From positions 5,471,504 through 5,535,503 of the forward strand of contig CM055096.1 in the NCBI GenBank assembly GCA_029204225.1: 64,000 nucleotides of DNA. The letters are read 5' to 3'. Positions 55,087 through 64,000 of the stretch are shown piece after piece. The first letter of the stretch is position 1; each line of letters begins with the position of its first letter. The DNA is from Diphasiastrum complanatum. Its lineage: Eukaryota > Streptophyta > Lycopodiopsida > Lycopodiales > Lycopodiaceae. The notes under the pieces were generated by a model. It ran no database searches, was not told where the DNA came from, and saw nothing but the letters and a program-made list of their open reading frames with translations. The position numbers and the translations under genes are program-made.

Positions 55087-56485
55087 TTATTTCTGCTTAT
55101 GTGCTCTGGTGACCACCATCAAGGGTACACTTGATTTATTCTGAGCTACTGGTCTTTGCTTGATTGTTATCAAATTTACAGGTGCTGTAGCTGGTGGTGG
55201 CTTTGGTCTTGCTGGACAGTCTTTATAGCAATGCCCATAACCACAGTCACGACAGAATGGTACAAATTTTTCTTTATTTGGACATTCTGCAACTCTATGG
55301 TTTTCTCCACATGCAAAGCATCCAAGTGATGCTTTGGTCCAATTTCTAGAGGCTTGTTGTTGCGCGGTAGCATAAATAGCATATTGTTCTGAAGATCCAC
55401 CTTCTTGATCAGTACCATAGTTCCATTGCTCGGCACTTCTGTACGGTTCTGGTTTCATCAAATTGGCAGGAGGAGCGGAGTACTTTGGTGGGACAGTCTA
55501 GCTGCTGGATTTCCTCTATGCTACCATTGCTGAATTATCCGAGGATTGAAGTTGCAAGAAGCAGTCTCATGACTAGGCAAATTACATAAATGGCATACAC
55601 TGATTTCCATTCATTTTTTCAATTGAGAACACTCGTTCACTGTGTGATTTCCTATACAAATAGAACATCAGAAATTTTACCTGGTAGGAAAAGCCTTCGC
55701 AAATTTCTCAGGTTCCTTGTTTGCTTTTTCGTGGAAATCTTCCAATGCTTTTATCTTCTCATCAAATTGCAACTGCAACTTTTCCATCTGTTTCTGCTAG
55801 TTCTTCCCAAGTTTTTTCGAACTCATTGAGCATATTTTCTTCAGTAGCATTGACATTCGTGGGTGCAATAGTGGTGGATGTCGTAGTAGTCTGCCTTGCT
55901 GTATAAGCAACATATTGATATTCGGCTCATCATCTGAATCTTCATCCTCCTCCCGAATTGCATCGTCCATAGCATTTTGCAAGAGTGCATACTCATTATG
56001 GTGTTTCAGCTCAAGTCTGATTTGTTTAGATAAACTTGACAAAAACCACATAATCATGGCATTTTCGTTAATCAGCTCAGGTTTGCACTCGGATCTGAGG
56101 TGTTTCATTCGTTCAATGTAATCTCAAACCATTTCTCGCTTTCCTATTTTAATTTTACTTAAAAGTAGGAAAGGGTCTTCCATAAACTTCTGCGGTTTGA
56201 ATCATGTGATAAGGGCTCTTTTAACAACCTCCCAATCTGTACGCTCAATTTCATCTTGATTATAGTACCAATATTATGCTGTGCCTGGGCCATGGGAAAC
56301 AGCTCAAGTTTATCTCAAAGGAAAATTTTGCCATAGACTTCACAGGATTCAGCATAGATCTAAAGAAATCTAACTGGATCTGTTAATCCATTGTATTTGG
56401 GTAGATCCAAACGGGGTGCTCTTCTAGCAATAATAGGATTGACTTCATGAGGAGCAGCTCAAGGAGCAGCTCCAGGGGCAGCCAT
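55087..56485 (-). pseudogene. Ty3/gypsy gag with two zinc knuckles
   Basis: Starting from ATG at 56,485 the minus strand shows MAAPGAAP, RAPRLDLPKYNGLTDPVRFL (a gag start) and EERYQ-free sequence to YIERMKHLRSECKPELINE and MIMWFLSSLSKQIRLEL. It then ends in two Cys-rich knuckles, CFACGENHRVAEC and CRDCGYGHCYKDC. At least five stops or frame changes interrupt it (first near 56,458). This two-knuckle layout fits a plant gypsy gag. Confidence 0.75.
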
Positions 56486-57559
56486 CTTTACAAATTCAGA
56501 TCAAGTAGCCAATGAGATTGGATCTAGATTTTTCAATCAAAACTATCGCAGATCAGATCTGCTAAAAATTTCTCAGAATCCAAATTAGATTGTATCAGAT
56601 TTGATCTAAATTTTGACAGACACTTGATCTAGAAAATCAGAGCCTAAAAATAGTACTGGCAAAGGTTCCCTAGGCGAAGGCTGGCTCGGCGAAGGTTCAA
56701 CAATCTTATTTTGGCAAAAAAAACTCTCTAATCAGCTTTTTCGACAATTTCTCGAGTAATAAGCATCGCCGAATTCTCAGATGCAAGATCTAACACAGAT
56801 AAAACTAGGGTACACCCTATGAAGGTTTCTGACATAAGAAAATATAGTTTCTATAGTTTGGTGAGGATAAAAATCAAGATTTGTTATGATCTGTACATGA
56901 AGAATTTTTGCCGAACTCAAAAATAATATTTTACTATAAATAGAATGTTTTGGAAGATCGACAAAAATTTTGGCGAAGGATCAAGAGTAATATTGGTATT
57001 TTTGCAAAAAAATGACTTCTGACAAAAATATGGCAATATGACAACTGATCTTCTGAAACCCTTCTATTTTTAGTATTATTCTTCGCCTACCTAGCAGTAG
57101 ATAGATCTGAATCACACCTATGCTCAGTGAATTGGACAAAGGTTCTTTTTCTGTATTTTTAGGATTTTGGTGATTTTTTGGTGTTTTTTGACGGTTTTTC
57201 TGATGTTTCTGGAAATCTGCTGGAAAGGATTCTTCGCCCTTCAAACTGAAGGTTCTGTTATCAAAAACAAAGGTTTTTGCAACTCGGTGAAGTTTTCCTG
57301 ATAGAGGATAAAAAGTATCAGCTTTGATGACGATTTTTGTCTCCTTTTGACCAAACTTTGACAGATTTGACCGATTTTTGTTGTTTTTTTCTGATATCTT
57401 CGATCCAAATGGATCTTAATATTGGTAATCTGAATAGCTTTCCCTGTTCTACAATCATATTAGATTTTAAACAAGCAAAGCCACTCAAATCAGGCAAAAT
57501 CACTCCCAAACTAATCCTAAATGCAGATCTAACACTATTCATGCCACGACAAGATGCCT
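56486..57559 (-). other. Leader or LTR-proximal sequence of the gypsy element
   Basis: No coding region is recognised. AT-rich sequence contains repeated GGCGAAGG and CGAAGGTT motifs (for example 56,655-56,700 and 56,973-56,980). A primer site could not be identified. Confidence 0.4.
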
Positions 57560-57930
57560 AATGCCAATGGATTTCTTTCTTTGCCTAACCTGAAACCAAG
57601 ATCTAGTCAATCTAGCATCAAAGAGACGAAGTTAGTTGTCACGCATAGGTTCGTTCCCATGAGAGCGATAGTATAGTTCTGATTTCAACATGAATGGAGG
57701 ATTCACATCTAACTCTAACATCCATTAACCCGAAACATTAACACTACGATCCATTAACACTACGCATCCACAACAAAGATAGCTTACTCTTTCTCTCTCT
57801 CCCTTCCTCTCTCATAAAAAGTATAATAACATACAATCCCAATAACAATCAAATTTAACAACTAGCAAAACACAAATAAAGCATGAGAGATGGAGGAAAA
57901 GTGATAGAGAGCAAGGACGTTTGTCGTGTA
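57560..57930 (-). repeat. Gypsy LTR fragment, minus orientation
   Basis: It is the reverse complement of 10,030-10,400 with moderate divergence (CATTAACACTACG units, AGATCTAGTC, CTTGGTTTCAGG). It is cut near 57,930 by copia sequence. Confidence 0.65.
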
Positions 57931-57959
57931 CTCTCTCTTGATCCCATTTGCCTCAGAAA

Positions 57960-58905
57960 ATGCTTTGAAGTTGGTAGAAATGTACTCACCATCATTGTCG
58001 TTCCTTAAGCACTTGAGAATTGCATCTCCCTTGCCATCTTGAACTTTAAATAGACATCAAACACTTTATCCTTGCTCTTTAGTAGATACACCCAACCAAA
58101 TATACTAAAATCATCAATAAATGTCACATACATCTTTGCACCTCCATTGGTAATTATAATAACACTATGAATATTTGAATGCACAAGTTGAAAAGGCTTA
58201 CTTGATCTTGATGTAGATCTCTTGTAAGGTAACCTATTTGACTTTGATAAAGCACATTGCTCACAAACATGATTCATGCTAGTTAGAGATTTGGGAAGAC
58301 CAAAAACAACTAGCCTCTTTGCCATCACCTCCAATGACTTGTAGTTGAAATGCCCCAATTTCTTCTGCCATTCCTCTTGCATTGAAAACTTTCTCATTTT
58401 CCATACATCCAACTTGGTTAGAACAACACAAGCATCAAGTTTGAACAACTTATCTTGCCTCTTCCCTTTTGCAATTAATTCATCCTCCTCCTTGATCGAA
58501 CAAGCATCACCATCAAAATTCACCTTGAAATCCTTGTCAAGCATTTGACTTACACTAAGAAGATTCGTAGTGATAGATGGAATGAACAAAACATCCTTCA
58601 AATTCACATTCCTATTGGTAGAGAGAGAAATAGGAAAATTTGTGCCAATCCCTTTGAGTGCGCACTCCCCATCATTGGCCATGTAGATCAATTTCTTGTC
58701 ACCTTCAAATGCCATCAATGATGAATAATAATCCTTATGAAATGTCTTGTGTGATGTAGCTCCACTATCAATCCACCAAGGATAAATATCTCCATGATTA
58801 GCCAACAAGCAAAATGACATAACAAAAGCATCATTTGAAAATTGCTTATCAACACCATCTTCACCAAGAGTTAGATCGGTTTGCTTCTCAACTTGATCTT
58901 TCTTA
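57960..58905 (-). pseudogene. Copia protease to integrase fragment
   Basis: The minus frame of 271 codons shows YPWWIDSGATSHKTFHKDYY (protease), GECALKGIGTNF and VLFIPSITTNLLSVSQML. The integrase zinc region follows with EEWQKKLGHFNYKSL and CEQCALSKS, and the core start LVHSNIH has Asn where the first catalytic Asp belongs. It continues with MYVTFIDDFSIFGWVYLLK. The fragment ends just before the second Asp, where a further frame reads DNDGEYIS near 57,990. It is related to 12,610-13,440. Confidence 0.85.
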
Positions 58906-58919
58906 AATCAAAAGAGGTA

Positions 58920-59250
58920 AGTTCTCCATATAAAATGAGCAAAACAAGATGTGTTCTCCATGCATATACATCTATTTATAACAACCATAATGTCACTTGG
59001 CCACTTGCCATAAGAAAGCCCTAAAATAGCAATTTTTAGGTACTTCACCAAAAATCTAAATTTTAGTGACTAAATGCAATGTATCAACATTAGCCAATTA
59101 GAATGGGTCTAAATCCAACCTCATCCACAAATATACTTGCCAAAAATAGTACAAACACTATTTAGGTCTTTATTGACAAACACAAATCTATCTCTACTTT
59201 GAAATTTCATGTTGGTCTCAAAATTGCTAAAATGAATCAACTAAGCTTGA
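58920..59250 (-). repeat. Copia LTR-type fragment, family B2
   Basis: It matches 41,260-41,610, same strand. TATTTATAACAACC near 58,975 is TATA-like on the minus strand. Confidence 0.55.
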
Positions 59251-60125
59251 CATTTTTCACAACTTGCACATCTTCAAATTATGCAAGCAAGAACAAACAG
59301 AACACAAAATTTCAAATGACTAAAATAGCTTCACATGTGTGAAGTATAGGCTGCTATACAAACGTAGAGCTGAGAGAAACGTACAAGTGATTATTCAAGC
59401 ATCGAATCCAAAAAAATACAAGCAAATGATCTACTTCAATCTAGTAAGCGAATTTTTTAAAAATTTCAACTCTCCAGTTTGTCCCAATGTGTAGAATATT
59501 GAGCTTCAAAAAGAGCATATACAAAATATGATAGAGCTCATGCTGGTCTGACCTGATTTCACATTTGTGAGGGTGGCATGTGATCAATACTTAACCTACT
59601 ATTAAAGTCTACTCCTAATTAAGAGACATCAAATCAAATTGCACCTCTCCAAAATTCCTAGACTGAAAGAAATTGGTCCTAACTTATAGAAACTTGCCAA
59701 ATGGTCTTATCTACTCATGAGATTTGGTACTAGCCTAACTAGGCCTATCCTTCACACGTGGGAATAGGTTTCACATATGTGTAACAAATATAGTTTAATC
59801 AAGCTATTATTTGCATTTTTTCACATTATAAAACCTCAGAAGCTCAAAACAACCAATTATCATTGGCAACCATAAACTTGACCTTGGCTCCTACATTCCA
59901 TCTCCTTCTAATGCTATGATTTTGATCTAATATTTTGCAATTTTTAGACTACATCTCTTTGCCCTCATAAATTCAAATTTGATGCGAAATAGGCTCACTA
60001 AAAGGTTGTATTGGGACACAAGCTTTTGTAGCCTAAATGCTAATTAAAACTCTAGTTGGGGCATCACAATCACAAGTTAATATGCCTTTATTTGGTTCTT
60101 TGCTTAGAGTAGGTAGAGCATGCCC
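59251..60125. other. Unassigned, probably LTR or leader debris
   Basis: No gene is recognised. It contains TTCACATGTGTGAAG (59,332) and TTCACACGTGGGAA (59,751-59,764), variants of the palindrome found in several LTRs here, which suggests retroelement regulatory sequence. Confidence 0.4.
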
Positions 60126-60127
<2 letters not shown>

Positions 60128-60170
<43 letters not shown>

Positions 60171-60181
60171 TGCGTGCGTGC

Positions 60182-60247
<66 letters not shown>
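60128..60247. repeat. Compound microsatellite (GT)n(GCGT)n(GA)n
   Basis: GT to about 60,166, GCGT to 60,183, GA to 60,247, giving long open frames of Ser/Leu or Arg/Glu on both strands that are not genes. Confidence 0.97.
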
Positions 60248-60249
<2 letters not shown>

Positions 60250-60375
60250 TTGCTTTCATCAAAAGAGAATGGCAATAAGAGTACAAAAGGGATGAAACAT
60301 GAAATGTGAGAGCCAAAATGCAAATTTAGTTAATCTAATATTTTAGCGAAAGATGAAACATTAAACTAGTTTAAT
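60248..60375. other. Unassigned spacer
   Basis: AT-rich sequence with nothing recognised, ending at the inverted-repeat block. Confidence 0.3.
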
Positions 60376-60533
60376 CACAACCATATGCCTAAAACAACAT
60401 TGGCAATGGCAAATAATAATGCAAAGGATGTGAAGAAGCACTTTGTGCAAATCGTGTATGAGAATGCTTTAAAGTGATAAACTCATGTTGAGATAGAATA
60501 ATATGATGATGGAATGATCTTGGCATTATTTGT
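60376..60533 (-). repeat. Inverted-repeat block (pairs with 8,996-9,165)
   Basis: Reverse complement of the left block from TCACAACCATATGCC to GGCATTATTTG, with about ten differences and short gaps. Confidence 0.8.
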
Positions 60534-60930
60534 ATAAAAGCCATGCTTTGTGTCTGATCTGGGAACGACATCGACACAGAGGGTAATCTCATGCTTCACT
60601 TTTTCTTCTCTTATTATACCGTGCTTCATATCCTATGTAAAAATTACGTTCTGGACTTCAGGAATGCAGGCCAGGTGGATTTTTATTCTGCTAAGGATGT
60701 TGCACGGGACTGAATGCAAATTAGAGTTTGAAATGATCCCAAAGCCAGGCTCGGAGGTATGGGTGTGAGTTGGAATAAAGACACGTATGAACCAACACCT
60801 TAGAAGCGTTACAGCCAGTACAGCCTAAAAAGGATGCGTCTCATATTTTTGAGGATCTCAAGATGCTCGTAATCAGAATCAAGAAATGACAAATATTACG
60901 AAATCCAAATGTTTGATTGTTCGTTATTGC
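60534..60930. other. Unassigned spacer
   Basis: No gene is recognised. It lies downstream of the MED26-like frame and could hold its 3' exons or untranslated region. No convincing exon was found. Confidence 0.3.
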
Positions 60931-62892
60931 AGCTACGTCCGAAATCTGCAACTAATTTAGAGTATTTATAGTTTGAGTGTGTGTGTGGTAGTAAAATAAA
61001 TGCCTTCATAATAGACCGAAAACATCTGTTATTGAGATTGTTACGTTTGGTCAGTGGTCAGAATTACTAAAGTATTCAATATTGCCAGAGAATGTTAACA
61101 ACAAAAGCTGTCTGATAAAAAAAACTGAGTTGTTGCAACAATGCATATCTTCAAAATGTAGGTCAATTGGAATTTGCCTCTACTTCCAGTGTCTCACTTT
61201 ACTTGAGTTGAAGATGCATCAGCTTCTTAAGCCTTTATGTAAATCCGTGCAGCACAGAGGCGACAGCCTATAAAAGAGAACGCTCGAGCCGCTGGCTGCT
61301 TAGCTAATCAGTGGGCCACAATTGCACTTCACTTATTTGGCTTTGAATATTGGTTAATGTTCAAGACTGCCCCTCGCATCGTTTTACCTGTGAGCTTGAT
61401 AATCCCGTCTGACTATGAATCCTTTTTTGGCCTCTTTTGGGCTCAATAGCTGGCACGTCGTCTGCTTTCTTGCTGATCCCTGATGTAGGGATCCGACAAA
61501 CTATGGGTCCGCCTATTACCTCACCATTAAACTTTACCCAAACGTTCTTTTTACGAGCAGCATATGCAATAGATGGTGCAGCAACAGCAGATGCTTTATG
61601 ATTGACGTTCTTCAGAATGTCTAGAGAAGTGGGCACCTGAGTAGCACGTGCAGGCCTACGAGAGTTTCGAAGCACGACGACTGATGATGATGATGCGCTT
61701 GAAATTAGTTCGTTGTTCACGGTCTTCTTGACCTGCATTGAAGGCCTTTTTTGAACTTCTTTCAGAGGAGGAAGAGTAGGAGTTGCTTTCCGCCTGCAAA
61801 TTTGCTGGAGACCTGTAGTGGAATTGCAGCCTTTTGTTTGTTTAGAAGGTGTATGAAATATGTTGTGAACCAATTGATTCCAATCACCCAGAAGCCAATC
61901 TGCAACGTATCTGACACCTCCATGTACACGCTTTTTTAATTTGTTCACTACTTTTCCCACCATTGTGGCTTTCAAATCCTCCAAGCCCAAATCCATGCTC
62001 TTCAGTTGGAAGAGTAGTCGCAACAGCCTTTCCGGAGGAAACTCATCAGCTCTAAGCAGTTGCTCCTTGATAATCATTATTTCATTCCCACGAACGTTAA
62101 CCTCACCAACCTCTCCACTTGTTGCATCGTAAATTTGTTCCATGGCAATCACAATGGCTGAATAGCATACAAAGAATAATAATAAGCTTAATCAACTATA
62201 ATTTATAGAGCATGGGTGCTTAGATCGAAGATGGCCATCTTGTTGAACAAGAAGCTGCATGATGCATGAATGACTTACAGTTCGCAAGATGATAATCAAT
62301 CAAATCTTACTCAAAAAAGCTAAGCAGAGGACTGAGACTGAACATCATGGAAGCGCAATGATTAAACAAGCAAAATATTTACGACTTTCAACAAAATGAA
62401 TAATACAAGTATTGAAAGTAGTGGCAGAAAACAAAACCCGATCGATCCCTGGTGTTGTTGTTTTGATTACGCCTGCCTGCTGATCCACGACTAATCTTGT
62501 GTTGCTGCTGCTTCTTTTCTGCCAGCTCCTTTTTCTTTTCAACAGAAATGTTGTGTTGGAATAGTATAAGACCTCTGCGAGTAAAAGAGTGAATGAAGTC
62601 TGTCTAATATTATTAACCGGCAAATGAGAGCACTGGGATTTGCACATGAGCAAGGCTTTAGGGCGCTTTAGGGTAAAAGTCATGAATTAATTGCTATGTA
62701 AATGAGGAGAGGGGCCGGGGGTCTCCATTGTAGGCCTTTTTGCTAAGGGAAGTGTCTTCGGATGAGGGCCTTAGCCCCACAAGAAGACTTTTCCCATGGT
62801 GGAACAGTCAAGGAGGTGGACCTTCCTTGACATGGAAACCTTTTTTACTTTTTGAATTTTTTTTCTTTTTGGTGTAAAACATTTTTTACAAG
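60931..62892 (-). repeat. MED26-like segment, free copy (inverted copy 49,272-51,248)
   Basis: About 1.96 kb carries the open MED26-like frame and its flanks. It is not inside a recognisable retroelement and keeps the frame that is broken in the other copy, so it is closer to the source. Confidence 0.85.
61361..62143 (-). CDS. MED26-like protein with TFIIS N-terminal domain (possibly partial)
   Basis: The 260-residue frame starts at an ATG in a good context (GCCATGGAA). Residues of about 25-95 carry the TFIIS N-terminal/LW pattern: LLRLLFQLKSMDLGLEDL, KATMVGKVVNKLKKR and VRYVADWLLGDWNQLV. This helical bundle occurs in Mediator subunit 26, elongation factor TFIIS and IWS1, where it binds intrinsically disordered partners in RNA polymerase II transcription. 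The C-terminal half is Ser/Lys-rich and low in predicted structure. A CTATTCAG acceptor-like site lies 14 bases before the ATG and a CAG/GTAAAA donor-like site near residue 252. The frame may therefore be one exon of a longer gene. Typical plant MED26 proteins are longer, so it may be a fragment. I assign the domain confidently, the subunit less so. Confidence 0.6.
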   Translation of the reverse strand: MEQIYDATSGEVGEVNVRGNEIMIIKEQLLRADEFPPERLLRLLFQLKSMDLGLEDLKATMVGKVVNKLKKRVHGGVRYVADWLLGDWNQLVHNIFHTPSKQTKGCNSTTGLQQICRRKATPTLPPLKEVQKRPSMQVKKTVNNELISSASSSSVVVLRNSRRPARATQVPTSLDILKNVNHKASAVAAPSIAYAARKKNVWVKFNGEVIGGPIVCRIPTSGISKKADDVPAIEPKRGQKRIHSQTGLSSSQVKRCEGQS

Positions 62893-63395
62893 CACTTTTT
62901 GTGCATAAGATTTTTTCACCTTATGCATCCCATTCCATGTAACAAATTTTTTTTAAAAAAGGGAGGTGCACAAGATTTTGCTCTAGTAGGCACCTCCTTT
63001 TTTTCATGAAAAAGGGATATATGATTTTGTGCATGCATGCATGTCACACTATTTAAGATAATTCTTATTCCAAGTTCTTCCAATTCTTGCTTTCTAAAAA
63101 GCTCGGGCACATTTTTGCCCAACTTTTTTCTTTTTCTGGGAAACATCAAATGAAAGATTATAATAATATCGAACATATCCGATCTAGATGAATTTTGTTT
63201 AAAGCCAAAAACAATGCACACATTTATGGAACATAAATCTTAATTTGATCATAAGTAGTCTAGACATTAGCTATCTACCAGTTTCATGTCATAAGAGTCT
63301 TACTCTTGATGTCCACCATCATAGGCTGCAACGTCCTTCCTTCTAATGGCCTTCGCCTCGCTATTGACAAATGAGGTATTCACAATGTTGCTTAG

Positions 63396-63396
<1 letters not shown>
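62893..63396. other. Unassigned AT-rich stretch with hairpins
   Basis: No gene is recognised. Arms around GGAGGTGC and GCACCTCC with A/T tails (62,955-62,969 and 62,990-63,004) form a hairpin with one mismatch. A smaller one lies at GCATAAG/CTTATGC (about 62,912-62,936). Confidence 0.45.

Positions 63397-63470
<74 letters not shown>
63397..63470. repeat. Compound microsatellite (TG)n(GA)n
   Basis: TG to 63,434 then GA to 63,470. It marks the edge of the inverted-repeat block, as the CT tract does at 8,589-8,641. Confidence 0.97.
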
Positions 63471-63474
<4 letters not shown>

Positions 63475-63966
63475 TGTGGGTAAGTGAGAGAGAGAGAGAG
63501 TGGGTAAGTGAGAGAGATGTTTATGGTTTATAGATGTTTTTAACCTTTACCATGAATCCTACTAGGCTTCTACAAAAACTACGCTTTAAAAAAAATCAAA
63601 AGCTCATAACACAAATATTTTTACATCTAAATTTTAGACAACCTATTTTCAAGTCACATTGATAGACTAACAATGGCTAGCACAATAATCTATGAATGAA
63701 TAAAAAATTCAATGTAATACAGATTTGAGGGCAATTCTCATTGAGATCCACCATGGTCCATGGCATGTAAATTACTACAGCTAAATGTCATGTTTAGATC
63801 AAAGCCTTATAAATCTTTAATAAATGCTTCTTTAAAGATATTATGAAGGGCGCTAGCATACAAAAAGATGTATAGCGACAAAAGTGTGCGAAGCTCATTT
63901 GTGTCAATATAAACATCGCTCAGCAATTATTATAGCAAGATATATATATATATATATATATATATG
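63435..63966 (-). repeat. Right block of the long inverted repeat (pairs with 8,040-8,650)
   Basis: It contains one GCGATG-type hairpin unit, GCTAGCATAC and the TA run in the reverse order of the left block. The last bases of the window (GCATATCAAAAG, CATTGGGATG) match 7,273-7,295 in direct, not inverted, orientation. Confidence 0.8.
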
Positions 63967-64000
63967 CATATCAAAAGCATCATTGGGATGTTAAGCAAAA

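Noticed and set aside
60033-60323. Open frames with Ser-Leu, Arg-Glu, Cys-Val and Thr-His runs
   Set aside because: Products of the compound GT/GCGT/GA microsatellite.
1-64000. A novel defence or biosynthetic system
   Set aside because: Apart from the MED26-like frame, every recognisable coding piece belongs to copia, gypsy or CACTA elements; no operon-like or cluster-like gene set is present.

Overview
This window is plant nuclear DNA from a repeat-rich genome. The basis is Ty1/copia elements primed by initiator Met-tRNA, Ty3/gypsy debris, a CACTA (En/Spm, TNP2-type) transposase with a GT-AG intron, long CT/GT/GA microsatellites, and a host-type TFIIS N-terminal-domain (MED26-like) reading frame. 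I cannot name the species. Nearly everything is nested transposable elements of different ages. I see no tRNA, rRNA, CRISPR array or ordinary multi-exon host gene that is complete.

Layout. 1-2.9 kb has no recognisable gene. 2.9-6.6 kb is a decayed CACTA transposase on the + strand, followed by what look like subterminal repeats (7.7-8.2 kb). 8.0-9.2 kb matches, inverted, blocks at 60.4-60.5 and 63.4-64.0 kb. 9.2-15.9 kb is a patchwork of copia LTR and gypsy LTR/pol fragments. 15,872-22,287 is a complete young copia element: 655-bp LTRs differing at one base, GAATG target duplication, open 1,312-codon gag-pol. It sits inside an older minus-strand copia. 22.5-23.0 kb is a CACTA transposase N-terminal fragment, then short palindromic repeats and CT tracts (23.1-23.7 kb) and a 0.75-kb repeat found inverted at 40.5-41.2 kb.

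25.2-27.0 kb is a shortened copia derivative. 27.0-29.8 kb is a minus-strand gypsy integrase region split by a possible 2.0-kb solo LTR that carries a GCATGTCA-rich minisatellite. 29.8-31.0 kb is a copia 3' end. 31.3-38.1 kb is a decayed minus-strand copia with an internal duplication, and 38.1-40.5 kb the 5' part of a gypsy element.

41.6-54.0 kb is the most complex part. A + strand copia derivative has its gag split by a full-length minus-strand copia (43,170-49,149, TSD GAGAC). It also carries a 2-kb segment with a MED26-like pseudogene between its zinc knuckle and its protease. The same segment occurs inverted, with an open frame, at 60,931-62,892. 54.0-57.9 kb is minus-strand gypsy gag/protease, and 58.0-59.3 kb is copia protease/integrase and LTR debris.

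The most notable points are these. The young copia's integrase lacks its first catalytic Asp through a 15-nt in-frame deletion. The MED26-like segment lies inside a retroelement in sense orientation. A palindrome, TTCACACGTGTGAA, with a CACGTG (G-box) core recurs in several otherwise different LTRs. All comparisons were made by eye. Element boundaries without a stated target duplication are good to about 10-30 bases.
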